Shown here in pieces: positions 8,145 to 16,703 of a stretch of DNA of 64,000 bases. The notes under the pieces are model-generated. The model was not told the origin of the DNA. It ran no database searches and was given only the letters and a program-made list of their open reading frames with translations. Made by a program: the position numbers and the translations under genes. The stretch spans positions 1 to 64,000 of the forward strand of contig CALHWE010000012.1 of NCBI GenBank assembly GCA_938036785.1, given 5' to 3'. Every line of letters starts with the position of its first letter. The stretch's first letter is position 1. This DNA comes from an uncultured Candidatus Saccharibacteria bacterium (lineage in GTDB: Bacteria; Patescibacteriota; Saccharimonadia; Saccharimonadales; Saccharimonadaceae).

Positions 8145-10457
8145 ATGGCACAGAGACATAAGTATAGTGAGTATAGTGTATCGCTTGCAAAAGACTCTAA
8201 ACTGCAACTTGAGTTGCCAAGTGGCGACACACTTCCTGTTGAAAGAACTAAAAAACCAGCAAAAAAAGATCAACACACCATGCATGACAGTGTTATGCTG
8301 TTGCCGATCGATGAGACGATCAAAAATATGACGCATGGAACATTTGAGTATTCACAGTCATCGAAGCAAGAAGCAAGTCCTTCTCGACTGAAGAGTTTCT
8401 ATGATCGTCAAAGCGATCGAATAGTTGAGTCCCTAAATAAGCGTAGGGGAGATATAGAAGAGTTACAAAAAAAAGTGCAGGATGATATTAAAAAAGGCGA
8501 GCTCTCTAAGGCCTATGAGCATGCAAAAACTCAAAGGCACAAACAGGATATCAATCGTTTTGCAGCCTCTGTAGCGGCACCAGTCTTTGCTTTTGACATG
8601 GCAACAAAAATTCCTCGACCAATAGATCCGAGAAAGCTGGAAGAAGAACAGAAATACCATACCCTCACTCTTTCTGAGGCTGTAATACCAGAAACAAAAG
8701 ATCTTGCAGTGGAGATGCCAAATACCATACTTACTACAGTAGGTGATAAGCAGGAACCATCTCCTGCTCTACCGGTGGTAGAAAGCTCCACGCGAAATGA
8801 AGCCGAAGCGCAGCAAAACCAAACCCCAACTCCTGAGCAAACCCCACCAGCTGAGCAAGAGCAACGTACTGGTGAGGAAGCAACCCTTGCTCGCCTCCAA
8901 ACAGAAATCGCAGCATTGACTGACGAGAAGGTCCAGAAGATTAACGCAGCAGAGTCGGCGACGGACGCGGTATTTGCCAAGGGTATGGCAGATATTGCGG
9001 TGCAGAGCAAAATTGCGCATGAGGTGATTTTGCCATATTCGGCGGAGGGGATTGCTCAGTTGGAGACGATGCGCAGCGACGCGCTTGCTACCCTGCAGCA
9101 GGCCCTCGACGCGCGCAACCAAGGCGCACGGCCTACTGCTACTCTAAGCCAAGAACTAACCCCAAGCGGAGCTCAGGCAGAGCTTGCTCCCGCACCAGTC
9201 TCGACGAGTGAGCAAACGCCACAACCAACCGGCTTCGAAGCGCAGGTGAGTGAGCTGACAGACCGCACCGCCCAGGAGATTATGGCGAGCCACTCGACTA
9301 TGGATGCGATCCGCATGAAGGGTGAGGCGGCAAGCGCAGTGCTGAGCATGACGGCGCGTGAGCTGATGCAGCTACACCTCTCGCACGAAGATGCAGCGCA
9401 GCTCAAAGACACGCGCGACCGGGCACTCGCAGCACTCCAGGCAGCACTTGACGTGCGGCTGGAGTCGCCAGACTCTCACCAAGCCACCTCTGTAGCGACA
9501 GAGAGTCAGCCTCTCGCAGAAGCAGCACAAGCCCCCGAAGGAACCACAGCAGAGCCAGCGCACGAGGAAGTGGATGACAGCGCTGAGGAGAACCGCGCAG
9601 CAGCTATGAAAGCGGCTACAGAAGTAGAGGGGAAGAAAAAAGACCGATTGACACGTCGGGCACAGACTGCTCTGCATATGGCCCGAGAAGCAATGCGGGC
9701 TGTGAAAGATTGGTTTAGCCAGAAAGTGCCAGATCAAAAACCAAGGCCCAATCGTCCTCTCAAAGACCATTCTTTTACCAAAGCGTCTAATGGCGAAGCG
9801 CAAGAACAACCAGCAGCAGTTGATACTGAAGCCCAAGCTACTCAGCCACACGTGCCATCACACGAGACACCAGCGGGGGACACGGAAGATCCCTTTGCAC
9901 TTGCACGGGCAGCAGGGGTTCTTAGGGGGAATAGCGACCCTGGTGAGCCAGTCGTGACGAGCCACGATGAAGCTGCTCATCGTGGTGAAGGCGAGCCAGA
10001 AGCTGAGCTAGCTGAGGTTATCAATTTCCCAGCTGGTGCAGAGCAGCCTCCCGCTGACGATGAAGCACCCACCGAAGAACTCGAAACTGTCGCCGAGGCA
10101 ATCGACACGCAAGAGGATGCTCCGCTTTCGCGCGATGAAATGCGCCAGATGGAGCAAACGGCAAGAAGCAAGATACAGCTTGGTGAGTATGACTTGTGGG
10201 CGGAGATGACAAAGGCTGATGCAAATAACGAAGAGGTAGATATTGACGGGCTCATCAAAAACACCCGCACAGCGATACAAGAAAATGTGCGAGGCTGGCT
10301 CCAAGAAGAAGGCCGGCAGCACCAAGCAAGTGGCCTATACCTGAGCACGCTAGAAGCACGAACAATGGAAAGTGCGGATAGTGCCCTTGAGTCGATCAAA
10401 CAGGCGTATATCAAAGCCAAGCAAGCACGAGAGAGCCGACAGGACAGCGCAGCCTAG
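8145..10457 (+). CDS. Large repeat protein, helical and disordered, 770 aa
   Basis: No known family. The start is the ATG at 8145, because the longer frame would begin inside the promoter. There are two related units of about 75 aa (residues about 249-325 and 365-441) sharing the pattern L-TD---Q-I-A--S--DA---KG-A--AV-S-A-E...L---RD-AL--LQ-ALD-R. These look like helical bundles. They are joined by Pro/Gln/Glu-rich linkers. The C-terminal half is acidic and low-complexity, with a final helical segment (about 680-765). No signal peptide or membrane segment is seen, so it is probably cytosolic. The next gene (10470, DUF5663-like) follows after 12 nt and is likely co-transcribed. Confidence 0.75.
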   Translation: MAQRHKYSEYSVSLAKDSKLQLELPSGDTLPVERTKKPAKKDQHTMHDSVMLLPIDETIKNMTHGTFEYSQSSKQEASPSRLKSFYDRQSDRIVESLNKRRGDIEELQKKVQDDIKKGELSKAYEHAKTQRHKQDINRFAASVAAPVFAFDMATKIPRPIDPRKLEEEQKYHTLTLSEAVIPETKDLAVEMPNTILTTVGDKQEPSPALPVVESSTRNEAEAQQNQTPTPEQTPPAEQEQRTGEEATLARLQTEIAALTDEKVQKINAAESATDAVFAKGMADIAVQSKIAHEVILPYSAEGIAQLETMRSDALATLQQALDARNQGARPTATLSQELTPSGAQAELAPAPVSTSEQTPQPTGFEAQVSELTDRTAQEIMASHSTMDAIRMKGEAASAVLSMTARELMQLHLSHEDAAQLKDTRDRALAALQAALDVRLESPDSHQATSVATESQPLAEAAQAPEGTTAEPAHEEVDDSAEENRAAAMKAATEVEGKKKDRLTRRAQTALHMAREAMRAVKDWFSQKVPDQKPRPNRPLKDHSFTKASNGEAQEQPAAVDTEAQATQPHVPSHETPAGDTEDPFALARAAGVLRGNSDPGEPVVTSHDEAAHRGEGEPEAELAEVINFPAGAEQPPADDEAPTEELETVAEAIDTQEDAPLSRDEMRQMEQTARSKIQLGEYDLWAEMTKADANNEEVDIDGLIKNTRTAIQENVRGWLQEEGRQHQASGLYLSTLEARTMESADSALESIKQAYIKAKQARESRQDSAA

Positions 10458-10469
10458 CGGTAGAAAATC

Positions 10470-10811
10470 ATGAGTGCAGCACCCCTCCCAATAGATGACG
10501 ACAACCCTTTCTCATCTCTCATCACCCAACACGACCTCGATCGCCTTGGGATTATAACGCGCGACTCGGTAGCGCTGCTACAGGAGGTGAATAACACGCT
10601 CTATGAGCGCGTGGGGCTGGAGGTTATTAGCCGCTTGTCGGATAATGACCTCGATGAGCTGGTGCGCCGCCAGGAAACGGACGATAGTGCAGCGCTATTT
10701 GCCTGGCTGTCGCAGCGGGTTGCCCACCTCGACGAGATCCTGAGCGACGAGCGCACCCTCATCCTTGGCGACCTGGCCAAGAAGGCTGATGAGCTGAACG
10801 ATACAGCGTGA
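10470..10811 (+). CDS. DUF5663-like small protein
   Basis: 113 aa. The arrangement LITQHDLDRLGI...LLQEVNNTLYERVGLEVISRLSDNDLDEL...WLSQRV matches the helical DUF5663-type domain common in candidate phyla radiation genomes: a 'first helix - LGI - long helix ending in RVG - LS--L-EL - WL' pattern. The same pattern occurs in the gene at 11697. Function is unknown. It follows the large repeat protein by 12 nt and probably shares its transcript. Assignment is by visual similarity only. Confidence 0.65.
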   Translation: MSAAPLPIDDDNPFSSLITQHDLDRLGIITRDSVALLQEVNNTLYERVGLEVISRLSDNDLDELVRRQETDDSAALFAWLSQRVAHLDEILSDERTLILGDLAKKADELNDTA

Positions 10812-10889
10812 GTATTGTGTACATAGCCGCATAATGGAAAATGGAAGATCCCTTCGTAATAAATACAACGAATAGCTAAACTGATATGA

Positions 10890-10902
10890 TATAATCCTAG
10901 TA
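10890..10902 (+). promoter_or_regulatory. -10 box placed for a leaderless transcript
   Basis: TATAAT (10890-10895) is followed by exactly 6 nt and then the ATG of the deoxynucleotidase gene. Transcription would begin at or within a nucleotide of the start codon, leaving no room for an SD. Confidence 0.65.
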
Positions 10903-11591
10903 TGGAATGTGCAACACGACCAGATAGTGGTAATCGGCTAGTTATCGCGATAGACTGCGATGAAGTAATTGTCGAGACAGTGGGACCAATCTTGCGCCAC
11001 TATAATAAGCAGTATGGGGCAGACTTGCCTGCGCCACTTGAACCAAAGCATTATTATAATGGCACGCCATATGATTGGGGGGTGGCTAACGACCCTCAAG
11101 AAGGGGCACGGCGCGTCGAGGCATACACTCAGTCTGATGAGTTTGCAGCTCTCGTACCAGAAGAAACAGCGGTAGTGGCAATTCGCCGCTTGGCAACACA
11201 GCACAGTATCCATATCGTTACTGGCCGGCGCGAAGACCAGTTGGCAGTGATCACGCAGCAGATGGTCGATACCTATCTTCCTGGCTGTATCGACGGTATT
11301 CACTACACCAGTTATTTTAACGAGCAGCAGCGGCAAGATAAAAGCGTCATTTGTGAACGCATTGGTGCGAATGTGCTGATTGACGACCACGCAAAGCATC
11401 TCAATACCATTCTCGCGATGAATGACGAATGCCCAGCCCCTGCGATGCGCCGCATTGTGCATACCATTCTCTTTGGTGAGTACCCGTGGCAGCCACGCCC
11501 GGACGAGCGTGATAGCCGTATCGTCAGCTGCCCCACCTGGCCAGCTGTTGAGCGCACGATAGCGCAGATCGCCCAGGACGAGGAGTCGTAA
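10902..11591 (+). CDS. HAD-family 5'(3')-deoxyribonucleotidase-like protein
   Basis: 229 aa. The N-terminal motif AIDCDEVIVET (residues about 15-25) is the DxDxV/T nucleophile site of the NT5C-type HAD phosphatases. IVTGRRE (about 105) is motif II, and VLIDDHAKHL (about 158) is motif IV. The family dephosphorylates deoxynucleoside monophosphates and related small phosphates. The cap region holds the YYNGTPYDW segment. No SD is present and the -10 box is 6 nt before ATG, so the mRNA is probably leaderless. An ACAGAGGT octamer overlaps the stop codon (11591). Confidence 0.75.
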   Translation: MECATRPDSGNRLVIAIDCDEVIVETVGPILRHYNKQYGADLPAPLEPKHYYNGTPYDWGVANDPQEGARRVEAYTQSDEFAALVPEETAVVAIRRLATQHSIHIVTGRREDQLAVITQQMVDTYLPGCIDGIHYTSYFNEQQRQDKSVICERIGANVLIDDHAKHLNTILAMNDECPAPAMRRIVHTILFGEYPWQPRPDERDSRIVSCPTWPAVERTIAQIAQDEES

Positions 11592-11696
11592 CAGAGGTAG
11601 ACAGCACTACTAAGGGAAATTACACCATATTTTACCATTTTTATTGTATGAGGGGCGGATTGTTTGGTATACTAGGGGCAGGAGGAATTGAAAAAT

Positions 11697-12239
11697 ATGT
11701 TTCAATTAGACGATGCTTTTTTGCAAAAAATCGGTATAGCAGACTGGCCGCCAGAGGCACGGCAGCGCTTTGTCGACAACTTTCGCCAGGTGCTGGAGCT
11801 GCGCGTTGGCACGGTGCTGAGCGATGGCTTGAGCGAGGTGCAGCTGAATGAGTTTGAGTCGTTTATGAATCAAGACGCTGCGGTCATTACGGCGTGGATC
11901 GACGAGCACGAGCCCGATTACGAAGAGGATGAGATATACCAGAGCCAGCGCAAAGCCTACGAGAAAGCGGCAGAGCAGCGTGGTGTGGAGGTAGACCAGC
12001 TGGCACTCTTTGCAGAGTATGCGCAGCTTAAGTGGCTCACCCACAACCGCCCAGACTACACAACTGTCGTGCGCGAGACCTTTGAGGGCCTCGTGGATCT
12101 CGCTAAGGCAGACCCGCAGAAGTTCCTTACCCAAGAGGGCTTGGCTAGTATCTTCCAGAGTAGCGATGCGGCAGATGGTGATACACCAGACGAGCTTGAA
12201 GGAGGCCACCCCGACCCTGATGTAGCGCTTGCTGCGTAG
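11697..12239 (+). CDS. DUF5663-like protein, 180 aa
   Basis: The first 75 residues show the DUF5663-type pattern clearly: FQLDDAFLQKIGI - PEARQRFVDNFRQVLELRVG - LSEVQLNEFESFM - AWIDEHEPDY. The rest is an acidic helical extension. The start is ATG 11697, 11 nt behind ggagg; the TTG at 11688 is only 2 nt from it. The promoter is probably TATACT near 11669. Function unknown. It is the second member of this family within 1.3 kb. Confidence 0.7.
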   Translation: MFQLDDAFLQKIGIADWPPEARQRFVDNFRQVLELRVGTVLSDGLSEVQLNEFESFMNQDAAVITAWIDEHEPDYEEDEIYQSQRKAYEKAAEQRGVEVDQLALFAEYAQLKWLTHNRPDYTTVVRETFEGLVDLAKADPQKFLTQEGLASIFQSSDAADGDTPDELEGGHPDPDVALAA

Positions 12240-12266
12240 TGATAATGACTAAGTAAAACACGTATG

Positions 12267-12291
12267 ACCCCTGTGGATGCAGGGGCTTTGT
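12267..12291 (+). terminator. Short intrinsic terminator
   Basis: Stem acccctg / caggggc with a 6-nt loop and a short T run behind the gene at 11697. Confidence 0.5.
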
Positions 12292-12496
12292 GTTTGGTTA
12301 GCTTCTTTGATTAGTATCGCAATGCCTTGTGTTGGCTATGGGCTAGTTTGCCTTACATTACCTTTGAGCGCCAAGAGGGATGTTCTTATGATGATTACGA
12401 TACACCCACAAGATAAAGCGTGGGGAGGAAAGCGTGGAGAGAGCTTACGCCAAGAAAGCGTAAGAGGGATATTATTGGAGATTACTATCTACATCG

Positions 12497-13384
12497 TCAC
12501 ACCCGATACCCGCGCAAAAATGCTGCGGCGTTGAGTTCTTTGCCGCTGGGGGCGATGAGCTGGTTGATGACGAGATAGGCGCCATCACTGCAGCGTTGAT
12601 CGAGCGTGGTGGCAGGCGCTGGCGCGGTATGTGCCTGAGTGATGATATATTGCCGCTCGCCCAGCTGGAGGCGAGTGCGTGGGTAGTGATGGTAGGCGCG
12701 CACCATTGCTTCGGCCGCTGCAGCAGTGTGCTGAGCGGGGTTGATAATGCCGCTGGCTTTGGTGAGGAGCTGGCAGTAACTTGCGTTGGACTCATCTTGT
12801 GGTGTGGGCTGGAGGCTACCACTAACGATGCGTGGCAGGAGTTGCACTAGTGCCTTGCTGCCAAGCTGGCCTAGTGTGCTGTAGAGCTCGAGCTGCTGCT
12901 CGTCACCGCGTAAGGGGTGGGTGAGCTGCGCATAGACCGGTCCGGCGTCCATAGCAGCGCTGAGCTGCATGATGCTGACGCCAGTAGTGGTATCGCGATT
13001 GGCAATGGCGCTCTCAATCGGTGAAGGGCCGCGATAGCGTGGCAGAAGCGATGGGTGGAGATTGATAATCCCTGGGGAAAAGCAGTCGATCACCACTTGG
13101 GGGATAATCTTACCAAAGCTCACCAGTACGCCAACAGGCTGGTCGAGCGCTTGGATATCGGGGATAATATCGCGCAGTTTGGTGGGCTGTAACACTGGAA
13201 TGTCGTGTGTTAGAGCAAGCTGTTTGACTGCTGGTTGACACAGTTGCTTGCCGCGCCCACGCCGGCTGTCTGGCTTAGTGATAACCAACCGGACGGGGAA
13301 GCTGTGTTTTAGTAGCTGCGCGAGGCTGATAGCGCTGAAGTCTTCAGTCCCAAAGAATACGATTGGTCTTGATATGCTCGTCAT
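12497..13384 (-). CDS. fmt: Methionyl-tRNA formyltransferase
   Basis: 295 aa. The N-terminal Rossmann domain begins PIVFFGTEDFSA. The formyl-transferase signature INLHPSLLPRYRGPSPIESAI (residues about 105-125) holds the catalytic Asn and His, and a C-terminal OB-like domain follows. It formylates initiator Met-tRNA. It overlaps the end of def by 41 bp, so the two genes for adding and removing the formyl group are translationally linked in the order def-fmt. Confidence 0.95.
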   Translation of the reverse strand: MTSISRPIVFFGTEDFSAISLAQLLKHSFPVRLVITKPDSRRGRGKQLCQPAVKQLALTHDIPVLQPTKLRDIIPDIQALDQPVGVLVSFGKIIPQVVIDCFSPGIINLHPSLLPRYRGPSPIESAIANRDTTTGVSIMQLSAAMDAGPVYAQLTHPLRGDEQQLELYSTLGQLGSKALVQLLPRIVSGSLQPTPQDESNASYCQLLTKASGIINPAQHTAAAAEAMVRAYHHYPRTRLQLGERQYIITQAHTAPAPATTLDQRCSDGAYLVINQLIAPSGKELNAAAFLRGYRV

Positions 13385-13922
13385 AATCAACTGGTTGGAG
13401 CTCGCCCTTCTCATCGAGCTGATAAAATGCGCTGGTATCATCGCGAATGCGGTCAATAAATACAATGCCATTGCAGTGGTCAATCTCGTGTTGTAGCACT
13501 CGCGCTAAGAAGCCGTCGGCCTTAAGACGGATGGTGTTGCCATTGATATCAAGCGCCTTGACCCGGATGCGGCTGTAGCGTGGCACCTTGCCATAGATCC
13601 GACCCGACACGCTCAGACAACCCTCATAATCACTCACCAGCTGGCCCTCGTATTTGACGATTTCTGGGTTAATGAGGGGGATAAAGGTGCGGTTGTCTTT
13701 GTCGTCGAAATCTTCGCGTACAATAACGACCCGCTCTAGCTGATCGATCTGCACCGCCGCCAGTGCTGCACTGATCTCGTGTGGACGTGAATTCTCCCAG
13801 TCGATGCTGGCGCTGGTCATATCGGCCACCAGCTGGCGTGTCTCGTCGGTAATAACATGCACCCGCTGCGACTTCTGGCGCAAGTGCGAGTTGGGTAGGG
13901 TGATAATAGCGTCTTTTTTCAT
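13344..13922 (-). CDS. def: Peptide deformylase
   Basis: 192 aa. Motif II EGCLS (residues about 105) and motif III QHEIDH (about 148) provide the metal ligands Cys, His and His and the catalytic Glu. Motif I, normally GxGLAAxQ, reads SAALAAVQ, so the first glycine positions are altered. The enzyme removes the N-formyl group from new proteins; it works with fmt (overlapping) and map (elsewhere in the window). A TATAAT box ends 7 nt before the ATG at 13922, predicting a leaderless mRNA. Confidence 0.94.
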   Translation of the reverse strand: MKKDAIITLPNSHLRQKSQRVHVITDETRQLVADMTSASIDWENSRPHEISAALAAVQIDQLERVVIVREDFDDKDNRTFIPLINPEIVKYEGQLVSDYEGCLSVSGRIYGKVPRYSRIRVKALDINGNTIRLKADGFLARVLQHEIDHCNGIVFIDRIRDDTSAFYQLDEKGELQPVDYDEHIKTNRILWD

Positions 13923-13996
13923 TAGCTTTATTATAGCAGATGGTGGATGGGGTGAGCGAATAGGGTGTGGCGAGAAATACCAAAACCTCACGAACA

Positions 13997-14112
13997 CTCC
14001 TGTAATAACCCACCGCACCGAAAATGTTCCGGCCAGATGGCAGAGAGAGCTTATCCGCTGGCTTTATCGCTGGCCTCCAGATATTTTCTTGTTCGGTGAG
14101 TTATTACAGGAG
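13997..14112. repeat. Long nested inverted repeat / structured element
   Basis: The outer arms ctcctgtaataac (13997-14009) and gttattacaggag (14100-14112) are perfect complements. Inside them caccgaa pairs with ttcggtg, and ggccag with ctggcc. The whole 116-nt piece can fold as one long interrupted hairpin on either strand. It lies between priA (ending 14169, minus) and def (starting 13922, minus). It could be an RNA gene, a processed intercistronic element or a small mobile repeat; no match to a known RNA is recognised. Confidence 0.55.
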
Positions 14113-14168
14113 CTCGGAATTATGCATGGTTGCGAGATTTGACGGTAGATAATTGTGGTCAGATCTAC

Positions 14169-16109
14169 CTACAGCAAAGACTGTGGGTCGATATCTACCT
14201 GCCAATGTTTGGTGGGCATGTCGGCAATAACAGCGAGGAGGTCACGGCGTTGGGTGGCTTTGATGATAAGCTGCCAGCGGTAGGTGTTGCGCAGCCGCTC
14301 GTGGAAGGCGGGCGTGGGGCCAAGAATGTTTACTGCGGGGTGGTGCTGGCGAATCTGCTGAGCGAGTGCTTGGCTATTGCGGATGGCGGCTGCCTCCGTC
14401 TTGTACACACACGTGAGCTTAAGCAGGTGGACGAAGGGCGGGAACTGCCCACGGCGGCGCTCGGCCAAGGCTTGGTGATAAAACGCGGTATAATCCTGAG
14501 CCAGGCCAGCCTGAATCACTGGGTGCTGGGGCTGATATGCTTGCACGACCACTGTAGTGGCGTGAGCAGAGCGCCCCACTCGCCCGACCACTTGAGCAAG
14601 CAGCTCGAAGATGCGTTCGTTGGTGGTGTAATCGGGCAAGGCCAGGCCAGCGTCAGCCTGCACGACTCCAACGGTGCGCAGCTGCGGCAAGTCGAGCCCC
14701 TTGGCTACCACCTGCGTGCCAATGATAATATTGGCTGTGCCATCATAGAGGGCTTGGTATTGCTGCTCGAGGCTGTTTGTGCTGCTGCTGTCGCCATCAA
14801 AGCGAACAATACGTGCCTGGGGCCAGCGCGCTGCTACCTCTGCCTCGATGAGTTTTGTTCCAATCCCGCGGTGGACAATATCTGTGCTATGGCAGGTGGG
14901 GCACATCGTTGGTACTGTGGTGTGGTAGCCACAGATATGACACTGCAGCTGGTGACGGTCGGCGTGGAGGGTGAGGGGAACAAAGCAGCGTGGGCACTCG
15001 GCTGCCCAGCCGCAGTTGGTGCAGAGCGATACATTGGCGCTGCCACGGCGGTTATGAAAAAGCAGGATCTGCTGATTCGCCGCAAGTGTGGTGTCAATGG
15101 CGGCGATAAGCTGATTCGACAAAAAGCGATGCTGGGTGAGGTTGCTCCGCTGGGTGAGGTTGATCAGCTGAATGGTGGGGGCGATAGCCTCAGGCCGAGC
15201 TTTGCTCGGTAGGGTAGCGATCGGCCGCTTGGCTTTTTGCGCTAGATAATACTCGCTGACCAGCGGTGTGGCCGATCCTTGTACCACGGTCGCACCATGT
15301 TGCTGAGCTAGGACACTTGCGGCCCGCAGCGCCGAGTAGCGGGGGGATTTGTCTTGCTTGTAGCTAGCCTCGTGTGCTTCGTCGATGATGATATACCCCA
15401 GTTGCTGCAGCGGCAAGAAGAGGGCAGAACGTGGGCCAATTGCCACCCGAGGCTGCGGACTCGTCAGGGCAGCTAGCCAGGCACGGTGGCGCTCGGCCTC
15501 TGTCTGGCGCGAATGGGTGAGGATGATATCGGCAAAGCGTTGTCGAAACTCCGCCACCAGCTGGGGCGTGAGGGCGATCTCTGGCACGAGGACAATCACC
15601 GACCGGCCTGCAACCAAAGCGTGGCGTGCAAGCTCGATATACACCGCCGTCTTGCCGCTACCTGTCACACCGTGAAGCAGTACTGTGCCAGGGCTGGCTT
15701 GGCGAATGGTGCGAACGGCCTCTTCTTGCTGTAGATTGAGTGAGAAGGTGGGCGTGCGGCGCTGTGGCGGTGAGCTCGCAGAGCGGCGCGGCGCGCGGCG
15801 CTGCTTGGCAATGCCAGCTGGTAGCACTGTCTGTAGCACAGTGGCGAGGTGCGTGGCATAATAATCGCTCAGCCATTGGCTCGTCGCTAATAGGGGAGCA
15901 GGCAGCGGTGGCAGTGGCACGATGGCATCAAGCGGCTTGGTAGTATATGTCGGCTTTCTGGCGCGCGTCATGATGATGCCTACCACCTGCTGCGCACCAA
16001 CGCTCACTTGCACCACCTGGCCCAGCGGTAATGCTTCTGGCCAGTGATAGGTGAAGCTCTTGCTGGTAGCGCGGATAATCTTGAGCGGCGCAACTTCATA
16101 ATAGTGCAT
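14169..16109 (-). CDS. priA: Primosomal protein N' (PriA helicase)
   Basis: 646 aa. The N-terminal DNA-binding domain starts MHYYEVAPLKI. Walker A GVTGSGKT, DEAH box (IIDEAHEASYKQ), the zinc-binding region with paired cysteines (CTNCGWAAECPRC...CHICGY...CPTCHS) and helicase motifs V and VI (GTQVVAKGLDLP, QVVGRVGR) follow. PriA restarts stalled replication forks. All eight zinc cysteines are kept, in contrast to LigA and NrdR here. TATAAT stands 7 nt before the ATG at 16109, so the mRNA is probably leaderless. It is shorter than E. coli PriA (732 aa). Confidence 0.96.
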   Translation of the reverse strand: MHYYEVAPLKIIRATSKSFTYHWPEALPLGQVVQVSVGAQQVVGIIMTRARKPTYTTKPLDAIVPLPPLPAPLLATSQWLSDYYATHLATVLQTVLPAGIAKQRRAPRRSASSPPQRRTPTFSLNLQQEEAVRTIRQASPGTVLLHGVTGSGKTAVYIELARHALVAGRSVIVLVPEIALTPQLVAEFRQRFADIILTHSRQTEAERHRAWLAALTSPQPRVAIGPRSALFLPLQQLGYIIIDEAHEASYKQDKSPRYSALRAASVLAQQHGATVVQGSATPLVSEYYLAQKAKRPIATLPSKARPEAIAPTIQLINLTQRSNLTQHRFLSNQLIAAIDTTLAANQQILLFHNRRGSANVSLCTNCGWAAECPRCFVPLTLHADRHQLQCHICGYHTTVPTMCPTCHSTDIVHRGIGTKLIEAEVAARWPQARIVRFDGDSSSTNSLEQQYQALYDGTANIIIGTQVVAKGLDLPQLRTVGVVQADAGLALPDYTTNERIFELLAQVVGRVGRSAHATTVVVQAYQPQHPVIQAGLAQDYTAFYHQALAERRRGQFPPFVHLLKLTCVYKTEAAAIRNSQALAQQIRQHHPAVNILGPTPAFHERLRNTYRWQLIIKATQRRDLLAVIADMPTKHWQVDIDPQSLL

Positions 16110-16400
16110 AGGATTTATTATACCCGACAGCACGCGAGAGTGCAGAGGGGCTCGTCTCTCCGTCGCTACTTCATCTGGGTGGCGTGCAAAACGTGCACAT
16201 CAATCTTGCTCGCTTCGCCCAAAGCTGGTATGATAAAAAGCAGACACGTGTGTCGTGTGGATGGTTGATGAGTCGCAGTTGCGAGAGACGAAACGCACAA
16301 TCAATTGGTGGGTGGTCTTGCCAAATTACCATCAAAAAGTGTAGAATAAAAAGCAACAGTTGAGTAGAGGTAACGGAAGCGAGAATTCGCTAAGGGAAGC

Positions 16401-16703
16401 ATGTTAGAAACGTTTATTACATCACGGGTGCGGCGCAAAATCATTGTGGTCTATGCTAAGTATCCGGAGTTCCACACCCATGTCCGCGGCTTGGCGAAGT
16501 TGATCAAAGAAGACCCGGGCAATATCCAGCGCGAGCTTAAGAATCTCGAGAAAGCTGGTTTTTTGATGGCCGAAAAACAGGGTAATACCAAAATGTATTA
16601 TACGAACAAACAATATATCTTCTTCAAAGAATTGCAGAGCATGGTGATCAAATCATCGCAGCAGCAAAAGGGTCAACAAGCGGCGGATATTGTGCAGCTC
16701 TGA
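16401..16703 (+). CDS. Winged-helix transcription regulator, 100 aa
   Basis: A single winged-helix domain: residues about 10-75 contain KIIVVYAKYPEFHTHVRGLAKLIKEDPGNIQRELKNLEKAGFL (two helices and recognition helix) and a wing (EKQGNTKMYYTN). It resembles ArsR/MarR-type minimal repressors. Its stop codon overlaps the start of recJ (TGATG), so it is translated together with recJ. The SD gggaag is present. It may regulate this two-gene unit; the target is unknown. Confidence 0.8.
   Translation: MLETFITSRVRRKIIVVYAKYPEFHTHVRGLAKLIKEDPGNIQRELKNLEKAGFLMAEKQGNTKMYYTNKQYIFFKELQSMVIKSSQQQKGQQAADIVQL

Noticed and set aside
14130..15212. Long plus-strand open frame (360 codons)
   Set aside because: It is the antisense shadow of priA, which has complete helicase and zinc motifs.
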